Assembly: GCA_002361535.1 (NCBI GenBank)
Contig: DETG01000053.1
Coordinates: 1 to 7,035 of the forward strand
Direction: 5' to 3'
DNA length: 7,035 nt
Source of the DNA: Prevotella sp. UBA3294
Lineage (GTDB): Bacteria > Bacteroidota > Bacteroidia > Bacteroidales > Bacteroidaceae
Shown here: piece by piece, positions 1-5,525 of the stretch
Layout: the number at the start of each line of letters is the position of its first letter
Numbering within the stretch: position 1 is the first letter of the stretch
The notes under the pieces: generated by a model
Told to the model about the DNA's origin: nothing
Seen by the model: the letters and a program-made list of their open reading frames with translations, nothing else
Database searches by the model: none
Made by a program: the position numbers and the translations under genes

Positions 1-590
1 ATGCAGTCGGCATTGTCCATACCATCTTTCTCGATGGAGTATACGGTGGGATTCACCTTACCGCGGCTTCGGTCGAAGTCAGTGGCATGCACATGGATGC
101 ACAGCGGTTTTCCGCTCACGTTCTTGGCATGGATGCCAGCGGGATAAGTCAGCCAGTCGTGTGCATGAATGATATCAAAATCCTCAGTACGAGCCACCAC
201 TCCAGCGATGACAGAATAGTTGTTGATTTCCTCGTGGAGGTTTTTGGGATATCCCCCGGCGAACTCCATACATCCCAGGTCGTTGACATGCATGTAGTTG
301 AAATCGGCATAGATATTGTCCCTTAACTTGAAGTAATAGTCAGGATCCATAATATTGCCGATACGGCTTTTCACATAGTCATAATCGACATCTCTCCATG
401 CGATAGGCACGGCGCACATGCCGACGATGCGGCAGGCTTTGGTGTCCTCGTCGCCGAAGGGTTTAGGCAAGCAAAGGGTGATGTCCATGTCTCCCTGGGC
501 ATACAATCCCTCAGAGATGCCATAATTAGCGGTGGCGAGTCCACCGAACACATGAGGAGGATACTCCCAGCCAAACATTAAAACTTTCAT
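1..590 (-). CDS. Glycogen/starch-synthase-like glycosyltransferase, N-terminal part (cut by left edge)
   Basis: Only the first 196 residues are in the window; the C-terminal half, with the nucleotide-sugar-binding region, lies beyond the left edge. The protein begins MKVLMFGWEYPPHVFGGLAT: a first beta strand followed by a GGLA loop (residues 16-19), the typical start of GT-B glycosyltransferases of the glycogen synthase type. HAHDWLTYPAG (142-152) and HVHATDFDRS (166-175) are further family motifs. By family knowledge the enzyme would extend an alpha-glucan in the cytoplasm from a nucleotide-activated glucose; which donor cannot be told from this half. The start at 590 is supported by a strong AGGAGG sequence (600-605) nine bases upstream, uncommon in this phylum. 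It lies 15 nt after the debranching enzyme stop codon, on the same strand, so the two form an operon. In Bacteroides a GH57 alpha-amylase-like gene usually follows; that part is not visible here. Confidence 0.9.
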   Translation of the reverse strand, partial: MKVLMFGWEYPPHVFGGLATANYGISEGLYAQGDMDITLCLPKPFGDEDTKACRIVGMCAVPIAWRDVDYDYVKSRIGNIMDPDYYFKLRDNIYADFNYMHVNDLGCMEFAGGYPKNLHEEINNYSVIAGVVARTEDFDIIHAHDWLTYPAGIHAKNVSGKPLCIHVHATDFDRSRGKVNPTVYSIEKDGMDNADC

Positions 591-596
591 ATTTTG

Positions 597-607
597 TCTC
601 CTCCTTT
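597..607 (-). promoter_or_regulatory. Strong Shine-Dalgarno site of the glycosyltransferase gene
   Basis: On the minus strand the sequence reads TAAAGGAGGAGAC. The TAA is the stop codon of the debranching enzyme (608-606) and AGGAGG (605-600) follows it directly, nine bases before the ATG at 590. No other gene start here has such a match to the anti-Shine-Dalgarno sequence. The contact between stop codon and ribosome-binding site suggests translational coupling, which is inference. Confidence 0.75.
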
Positions 608-2555
608 ATTTAGAATAGTTATATGATTCAAGCAGGTTGAGTGTTCTCAAGATCTCTGCCACGTTCATGGCGAACGACATGGCCCCACGTCCGAGGAACG
701 GTGGGTTTCCGTCGAAGAGCTCACTGATCGTACCCAGGCAGTGATAGTTCATCTCATCCTCATACCCCACCATCTGTCTTTCGATGAAGCTCAGGCGGGT
801 GCGCTTGTAGATTTTGAGGCAAGCCTCCATGTAGAAGCCACCGAGCCACGGCCATGCAGTTCCCTGATGGTAAGCATAGTCACGCTGCGTCTGCGGTCCG
901 ACATACATCGGGTTGTAACCTCCGCTTTTCGGAGAGAGCGAGCGCAGTCCCTTGGGAGTGAGCAATTCCCTCGTACAGACATCGAGCACCCCTTTCTGCT
1001 GACTTTGGTCGAGCGGAGAATAGTCGAGGGCCACGGCGAAGATCATGTTGGGCCTTACGCTCCAGTCCATCATATTTCCATCGACATAGTCATAGAGGTA
1101 TCCGTATTCATTGAGGAAAGTATCCACGAACGAGCTCTTGCAGAGTTCGGCTCTTTTGCCCAGATCCTCTGCCCGCTCCGTGTTACCTTCCTCGGCAGCG
1201 ATGGAAGCAGCGAATCTCAGTGCATTGTACCACAGAGCGTTGAATTCGACGATGAATCCCGTACGCGGCACGACCGGTCTTCCGTTGGCCGTGGAGTTCA
1301 TCCAAGTGACGGCACGGTCACGTCCTTCGGAGTGGAGCAGTCCGTTTTCCTCGAGCGAAAGGTTAGGATGCTCATTGCCGATGATGTAATCAATGATGTC
1401 GTCGATGAGTTTGCCATACATGGAGATGCATTTCGCGCGCCCGCACTCTTTGGCGTACTGCTGTATAGCCCAGATGGCCCACAATGGAACGTCGGGTTGC
1501 TCCATCTCATAGATATGTCCTTTGATCTCTTTTCCCTCCATGAAAGCCCGGAGTTCCCGTTCTGCGGTTTTCATGACCAGTTCGAAATAGTCCTGCTCCT
1601 CGATGGCGAGAGTCAGTCCTGGCAGTGAGATGAACGTGTCTCTTGCGCGGCATTTGAACCAAGGATATCCAGCGAGCAAGTAACGTTCGTCGTTGGGCAG
1701 TCTTTTATGGAACTGGTGAGCAGCGTTGACCAAGCAGTGGAAGAAATTGTCACGCGGGTTACGCTCAGCGACCTCGCTCTCGAAGAGTTTCTTGAGCGTA
1801 GCGGTACGGATTTTGGAAGTGGAAGCCGAGAAGACGATACTCTCCCCCTTCTTAATCTGAGCCTCGAAATAGCCCGGCACGTAGAGGTCCTCATTGGAAG
1901 CATATCCACGCTCCTGTTCTTTGGGATACTCGATACCCCTATACCAATCGGGCTGGAAGACGAACTCGTTTTTCTTGCTGAACTGCATGTAGAGGTCGGG
2001 GTATCCGGCGTACATACACGTTTTGATACCATTGTCCACAGGAGTGTAGTCCCGGCTTGCTGTATAGTTCTCATGTGTGAAGGCCCTCACACTTCTGAAA
2101 GCCAGGAACGGTTTGAATCTCAGGGTAGTGGCAGAATGCGCATCCTCCAGTGTGTATCGGATAAGGATTCTGTCCTCATAATGCTGGAAGACGACCTCCT
2201 TTTTGAGGATTACTCCGCCCACCCTGTAGATTGTGGTGGGAACTTTGTCGCAGTCGAACTCACGGATGTACTTGTGCCCCTTCGGGCTGTAGTTGTTGCC
2301 CTGATACTTATGGAGTCCCAAATTGAACTCAGCTCCATGCTGGATGACTGTCACGTCGAGTGAAGAGAGCAGCACATGGTTCTCGTCATCCAGCTCAGGG
2401 ATGGGAACCACGAGGAGTCCGTGGTACTTGCGCGTGTTGCAGTCGACAATTGTGGAACAAGAATATGCTCCGGAGCGGTTGGTTCTCAACAGTTCACGGG
2501 GCAGTGATTCCTCCAAGTTGGTCATCAGCGCCTTTTCGAATCGTAGATAACTCAT
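606..2555 (-). CDS. Glycogen debranching enzyme, archaeal-type amylo-alpha-1,6-glucosidase
   Basis: This 649-residue cytoplasmic enzyme should hydrolyse alpha-1,6 branch points of glycogen or related glucans. Residues about 15-235 form the GDE N-terminal beta-rich domain (NRSGAYSCSTIVDCNTRKYHGLL near 26-48, with SSLD at 64-67). Residues about 270-640 form the (alpha/alpha) barrel GDE_C domain: YPWFKCRARDTFISLPGLT (297-315), TWMNST (417-422), VEFNALWYNAL (436-446), YHQGTAWPW (562-570) and TISELFDG (609-616). E612 is the likely catalytic base. The position where related enzymes carry a catalytic Asp (TWMD) is N420. The frame stays open upstream to an ATG at 2621, but I choose the ATG at 2555, giving MSYLRFEK, because Bacteroidetes homologues start there and the extra 22 residues (MLRMGRMTLS...) look like leader sequence. 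No Shine-Dalgarno is evident. It is the first gene of a leftward operon with the glycosyltransferase. Confidence 0.93.
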   Translation of the reverse strand: MSYLRFEKALMTNLEESLPRELLRTNRSGAYSCSTIVDCNTRKYHGLLVVPIPELDDENHVLLSSLDVTVIQHGAEFNLGLHKYQGNNYSPKGHKYIREFDCDKVPTTIYRVGGVILKKEVVFQHYEDRILIRYTLEDAHSATTLRFKPFLAFRSVRAFTHENYTASRDYTPVDNGIKTCMYAGYPDLYMQFSKKNEFVFQPDWYRGIEYPKEQERGYASNEDLYVPGYFEAQIKKGESIVFSASTSKIRTATLKKLFESEVAERNPRDNFFHCLVNAAHQFHKRLPNDERYLLAGYPWFKCRARDTFISLPGLTLAIEEQDYFELVMKTAERELRAFMEGKEIKGHIYEMEQPDVPLWAIWAIQQYAKECGRAKCISMYGKLIDDIIDYIIGNEHPNLSLEENGLLHSEGRDRAVTWMNSTANGRPVVPRTGFIVEFNALWYNALRFAASIAAEEGNTERAEDLGKRAELCKSSFVDTFLNEYGYLYDYVDGNMMDWSVRPNMIFAVALDYSPLDQSQQKGVLDVCTRELLTPKGLRSLSPKSGGYNPMYVGPQTQRDYAYHQGTAWPWLGGFYMEACLKIYKRTRLSFIERQMVGYEDEMNYHCLGTISELFDGNPPFLGRGAMSFAMNVAEILRTLNLLESYNYSK

Positions 2556-2608
2556 AGTTGTTCTATTAAGGTTTAAAATCGTATCAGATTCAGATAACGT
2601 CATACGTC

Positions 2609-2623
2609 CCATGCGAAGCATGG
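2609..2623 (-). other. Short hairpin in the leader of the debranching enzyme mRNA
   Basis: CCATGC-GAA-GCATGG on the plus strand is a perfect 6-bp stem with a 3-nt loop. On the minus strand it would fall about 13-27 nt into the predicted transcript and about 54 nt before the chosen start codon. An upstream in-frame ATG (2619-2621) lies inside its stem. It has no U-tract and is not an intrinsic terminator. It could affect mRNA stability or bind a regulator; its function is unknown. Confidence 0.45.
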
Positions 2624-2640
2624 TCCTCGTTAAATCTGTT

Positions 2641-2671
2641 CAAAGTTAATCATTTTTGTCAAGTGTTCAAA
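2641..2671 (-). promoter_or_regulatory. Bacteroidetes-type promoter of the glycogen operon
   Basis: On the minus strand a -33 box TTTG (2671-2668) is followed after exactly 19 nt by TAACTTTG (2648-2641). This fits the Bacteroidetes housekeeping sigma consensus TTTG-N19/21-TAnnTTTG perfectly. Transcription should begin near 2635, giving a leader of about 80 nt before the ATG at 2555. Confidence 0.8.
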
Positions 2672-2725
2672 ATTATCCTCTTTTTTTTTCGACTTTTGTC
2701 TCTATTTTATGCGATTCGGGATATT

Positions 2726-2740
2726 TTTCCCCATCGGAAA
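2726..2740. promoter_or_regulatory. Inverted repeat TTTCC-N5-GGAAA, possible operator
   Basis: A 5-bp perfect inverted repeat lies between the divergent promoters, about 22 nt upstream of the -7 box of the regulator gene, where its -33 box should be. It could be a protein-binding site, for example for autoregulation, but the arms are short and chance is possible. It does not match the classical CRP (TGTGA-N6-TCACA) or FNR (TTGAT-N4-ATCAA) sites. Confidence 0.25.
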
Positions 2741-2762
2741 GACTTAATCACGGGAAATTTGC

Positions 2763-2770
2763 TAATTTTG
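2763..2770 (+). promoter_or_regulatory. Probable -7 box of the Crp/Fnr-family gene
   Basis: TAATTTTG matches the Bacteroidetes -7 consensus TAnnTTTG. No TTTG is present 19-21 nt upstream, so the -33 half is missing or degenerate; the promoter may be weak or need an activator. Transcription would start near 2776, leaving a leader of about 68 nt before the ATG at 2844. Confidence 0.5.
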
Positions 2771-2843
2771 CACCACTATAGCCGTCAAGTCATTCGGCAC
2801 TGTTTGTATTCAAGTAACATCACCATTCGAGAAATCCTGATCC

Positions 2844-3551
2844 ATGTCAGTTAGGCCCAACAGCATCGACAGACACACTGCAGCCTCAGAGGTTTTGGCC
2901 ATCTGGCCGTCCCTCACGGAACTTCAGCGCATGCTGATATCCGACCACCTGCATGTCAGCCGTTACAAGAAGAATGCCATCATCTATTCGGAGAAAGACA
3001 CTCCGAGCCAGATGTATTTTCTTCTGAACGGCAAGGTGAAGGTGCTGAAGGACGGTGTAGGCGGCCGCAACCAGATTGTGCGTGTAGTCAAGCCCGTGGA
3101 GATGTTCGGCTACCGTGCATACTTTGCAGAAGCCAGTCACCGCACCACGGCCATGGCTTTTGAGTCGTCGGTGGTAGCCTCTGTACCAATGGAAGTCATC
3201 GAACAGGTGATGCGGAGCAATCCCGAGATGAGTCTTCAGGTTGTGCGGCACCTCTCCATCCTGTTAGGTCAGTCGGACGACCGCACGGTCAACCTGACTC
3301 AGAAGCACATCCGGGGCCGTCTGGCCGAAGCCATTCTATTTTTGAAAGAGAATTACGGTTTGGAGGAAGACGGCAGCACGTTGAGCATTTACCTGAGCCG
3401 TGAGGATCTGGCCAATCTGTCGAACATGACCACGAGCAACGCCATCCGCACTCTGTCGGCGTTTGCAGCAGAGAAGTTGATTGCCATCGACGGCAAGAAG
3501 ATCAAGATTGTCGACGAAGACGAATTGATGAAAGTCTCGAAAATGGGCTGA
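2844..3551 (+). CDS. Crp/Fnr-family transcriptional regulator
   Basis: This 235-residue cytoplasmic DNA-binding protein has the usual Crp/Fnr layout and length. An N-terminal cyclic-nucleotide-binding-like beta barrel spans about residues 22-125 (YSEKDTPSQMYFLLNGKVKVL at 48-68). A long dimerisation helix covers about 128-170. A C-terminal winged helix-turn-helix covers about 155-223, with LSREDLANLSNMTTSNAIRTL (184-204) as the HTH. The region equivalent to the CRP phosphate-binding cassette reads GYRAYF...HRTTAMA (89-105). An Arg is kept at R100, but the Glu that contacts cAMP ribose in E. coli CRP appears to be Tyr, so cAMP binding is doubtful. The protein has no cysteine, so it cannot carry an FNR-type Fe-S cluster; the ligand is unknown. 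The gene diverges from the glycogen operon (288 nt between start codons), and local or self regulation is plausible but unproven. There is no clear Shine-Dalgarno. The stop codon sits at the junction of a tandem duplication. Confidence 0.9.
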   Translation: MSVRPNSIDRHTAASEVLAIWPSLTELQRMLISDHLHVSRYKKNAIIYSEKDTPSQMYFLLNGKVKVLKDGVGGRNQIVRVVKPVEMFGYRAYFAEASHRTTAMAFESSVVASVPMEVIEQVMRSNPEMSLQVVRHLSILLGQSDDRTVNLTQKHIRGRLAEAILFLKENYGLEEDGSTLSIYLSREDLANLSNMTTSNAIRTLSAFAAEKLIAIDGKKIKIVDEDELMKVSKMG

Positions 3552-3572
3552 TGAGAGTCTCTAAAACGGGCT
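3527..3572 (+). repeat. Degenerate 23-bp tandem duplication at the end of the regulator gene
   Basis: Copy 1 (3527-3549) and copy 2 (3550-3572) agree at 20 of 23 bases; each runs GATGA(A/G)AGTCTC ... GGGCT. Copy 1 encodes the last residues MKVSKMG. The stop codon TGA is made from the last T of copy 1 and the first GA of copy 2, so the duplication junction defines the C-terminus. Copy 2 lies in the short gap before the converging lipid kinase gene and is not translated. Confidence 0.8.
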
Positions 3573-3578
3573 GGCCCC

Positions 3579-4511
3579 TTACGGTATGATGAAATTGATC
3601 ACCTCTTGTTCGACGTTCACTTTGAATGGTCCCACAGGAGAGTTCATGACCCTGCCATCGATACCCACGAGAGCCCTTTCCGCCTTATCGACGAAGATTT
3701 CCCTCGTACGGTAAGGATGCACGCTCCGGTGATTGAGTATTTTCCCGCTATAGAGCAGATAGAATCCCTCTATCAGTTGAACCACTTCCGGATGATAAAC
3801 CACCGACACGTCGAGCAATCCATTATAGGGCACGGCACTGGGAGTGAAGCCATATCCCTGTGCGTTGCCGATACATACCGTCATCACTTTTCTGTCGATC
3901 ACATCGGTATCGATACGCAGTTTCATCTTGTATTCCAGTCGTTGGAAAATCATCAGGAGTGAAGAGGGTATGAAAGCCAGTTTTCTCCATCCGAACGAGC
4001 CGCTTGCCCTTCGCCGTTGTCTGATGACAGAGGCCACGAGTCCGATACTCAGGCAATTGAGGAAATATCGGTGGCACTTCTCGTTTTTCTGGTTGGTGTA
4101 GCGAATACATCCCAAGTCGACCTTTCTCACCCTTCCCTTTTCGATCATGTCGACACATTCTGCGATCTCATTGTCCTTGATATCCCAGAAATGGGCGAAG
4201 TCATTCATCAGTCCATTGGGAATCACGCCGAGTCTCACGGTATCCCTGATTTCTTTTGGAGTCATCATCAGGCAATTCACCGCATCGTTGAAAGCGGAGT
4301 CACCACCGACGATCACGATGGTCTTATATCCATTGTTGATCATCATTTTGACCAAGCGGTCGACGCTGCTGGAGTTCTCGCTCTGCACAAAGTCATAGCT
4401 AATGCCCTTCTCCCTGAGGCATTTCTCCACTTTTTCCCATTTCGACTGAGGTCTGAGTGCCCCACTTTTGGGGCAGAACACGATGCCCCATTTGTTTTGT
4501 TCGACTGACAT
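3579..4511 (-). CDS. Diacylglycerol kinase-family (YegS/DgkB-like) lipid kinase, divergent
   Basis: This 310-residue protein has the usual length and two-domain layout of the DAGK catalytic family, which phosphorylates diacylglycerol or similar lipids at the inner membrane face using ATP. The N-terminal nucleotide-binding domain carries IVIVGGDSAFNDAVN (65-79), matching GGDGTxNEV, and IPNGLMNDFA (97-106), matching PxGTxNDFA. The C-terminal beta-sandwich domain carries GNAQGYGFTPSAVPYNGLLDV (215-235) and GIDGRVM (283-289). Several family residues differ: GGDG is GGDS, GT is GL, DGxLDV is NGLLDV and the usual DGE is DGR (R287). Activity or substrate may therefore be altered; DAG kinase activity should not be assumed. 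There is no signal peptide or membrane span. The gene starts 18 nt after miaA on the same strand and is probably co-transcribed. It converges on the regulator gene with 27 nt between stop codons. Confidence 0.82.
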   Translation of the reverse strand: MSVEQNKWGIVFCPKSGALRPQSKWEKVEKCLREKGISYDFVQSENSSSVDRLVKMMINNGYKTIVIVGGDSAFNDAVNCLMMTPKEIRDTVRLGVIPNGLMNDFAHFWDIKDNEIAECVDMIEKGRVRKVDLGCIRYTNQKNEKCHRYFLNCLSIGLVASVIRQRRRASGSFGWRKLAFIPSSLLMIFQRLEYKMKLRIDTDVIDRKVMTVCIGNAQGYGFTPSAVPYNGLLDVSVVYHPEVVQLIEGFYLLYSGKILNHRSVHPYRTREIFVDKAERALVGIDGRVMNSPVGPFKVNVEQEVINFIIP

Positions 4512-4529
4512 ATCCGTTGTATTAGGTTT

Positions 4530-5486
4530 CTAAATCGGTTTGGGTGCGGTATCGCCAGTTTCCCGCATGATCTCGTGGATGGCTTTGACTTTCTGATCGA
4601 CAGGCATCATCGCATCAATCCAGTGGATGTGTGTTCCCCGTCGCTCCATGCCCCGGAACCACGTCATTTGCCTTTTGGCGAACTGATGGATGGCGATTTC
4701 CAGTTGCCGGAACATCTCTTCGAAAGAAAGTTTTCCGATCACGAATTCGGTTACGTATTTGTATTCCAGTCCATAATAGATGAGATCCTCGGCAGGTATA
4801 CCGCTGTCGAGCAAGGCCCTCACCTCCTCCACCATACCTTCCTCCAATCGCTGGCGGAGCCTTGTAGTGATGCGTTTACGGCGTTCTTCGCGCGAGATAT
4901 CCACACCTATGATGATAGAGTCAATTTTCGGGAAGAATCTATCACTGACCGGTGTATGGAGATGAAACTCTTCGATTTCGATGGCCCGGATAGCCCTCTG
5001 TGCGGTGTCCACGTCAGTGCGGTTGTGCATGATGGTGCCATTACGCCGTTTGAGCTCCTTGAGCATCTCGGTCAGTTCATCCAGGGATTTCCCCTCCAGC
5101 CTTTGTCGCAGTTCATCATTCTGCGGCACAGGTGAAAGCAGGTATCCCTTGAGCACAGCCTCGAGATACAATCCAGTCCCGCCACAGAGGATGGGGGTCA
5201 TTCCCCGCTGCATGATATCGTTATATGCCTGCAGGAAATCCTGCTGATACGCAAAGAGGTTGTATTTCGTGCCCGGTTCCCTGATATCCACGAGATGGCA
5301 ACGGATGTGCTTGTCGCCCACCACATAGTCGCCGAGGTCTTTCCCCGTACCGATATCCATGCGGCGATATACCTGACGGCTGTCGGCACTGATGATCTCG
5401 CCGCCCACATCGGCAGCGAGAGCGGCAGCCAACCGGGTTTTGCCACTTGCCGTTGGTCCGAGGATGGTGATCATCTGTCTTTTCAT
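4530..5486 (-). CDS. miaA: tRNA dimethylallyltransferase (tRNA isopentenyltransferase)
   Basis: MiaA transfers a dimethylallyl group from dimethylallyl diphosphate to N6 of adenosine 37 in tRNAs that read codons starting with U. The 318 residues fit the family length. Visible motifs are the P-loop GPTASGKT (10-17), SADSRQVYRRMDIGTGK (33-49), HLVDIREP (64-71), CGGTGLYLEAVLKG (101-114), TDVDTAQRAIRAIEI (157-171) and the C-terminal FAKRQMTWFRG (269-279). In place of the common IGYKE stretch it has YGLEYKY (238-244), and it has IGTGKDLGDY after the DSRQ motif. This fits one of the two MiaA paralogues found in many Bacteroidetes, so a second miaA elsewhere in the genome is likely. The start at 5486 (MKRQMITILGP) is preferred; a second Met at residue 5 is possible. 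The gene lies 39 nt downstream of the outer-membrane protein gene and 18 nt upstream of the lipid kinase gene. Confidence 0.95.
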   Translation of the reverse strand: MKRQMITILGPTASGKTRLAAALAADVGGEIISADSRQVYRRMDIGTGKDLGDYVVGDKHIRCHLVDIREPGTKYNLFAYQQDFLQAYNDIMQRGMTPILCGGTGLYLEAVLKGYLLSPVPQNDELRQRLEGKSLDELTEMLKELKRRNGTIMHNRTDVDTAQRAIRAIEIEEFHLHTPVSDRFFPKIDSIIIGVDISREERRKRITTRLRQRLEEGMVEEVRALLDSGIPAEDLIYYGLEYKYVTEFVIGKLSFEEMFRQLEIAIHQFAKRQMTWFRGMERRGTHIHWIDAMMPVDQKVKAIHEIMRETGDTAPKPI

Positions 5487-5525
5487 ATCCGGGTTGTATC
5501 AGGTGTTCTATTTTTCATCAAATGC

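Noticed and set aside
741..1628. A 295-codon open frame on the plus strand, and another at 1707-2363, antisense to the debranching enzyme.
   Set aside because: Their products show no recognisable domain, while the minus-strand frame encodes a well-conserved enzyme throughout. They are shadows of its codon bias.
2556..2621. A 22-residue N-terminal extension of the debranching enzyme from the ATG at 2621.
   Set aside because: Homologues begin at MSYL, the extension crosses a hairpin, and it lies in the expected mRNA leader.
2663..2854. A 63-codon plus-strand frame between the divergent genes.
   Set aside because: It covers both promoter regions and an A/T-rich stretch, shows no similarity to a known protein, and overlaps the regulator start in another frame.
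3568..3577. GGGC-TG-GCCC as a terminator between the converging genes.
   Set aside because: The loop is only 2 nt, the stem is short and no U-tract follows in either direction.
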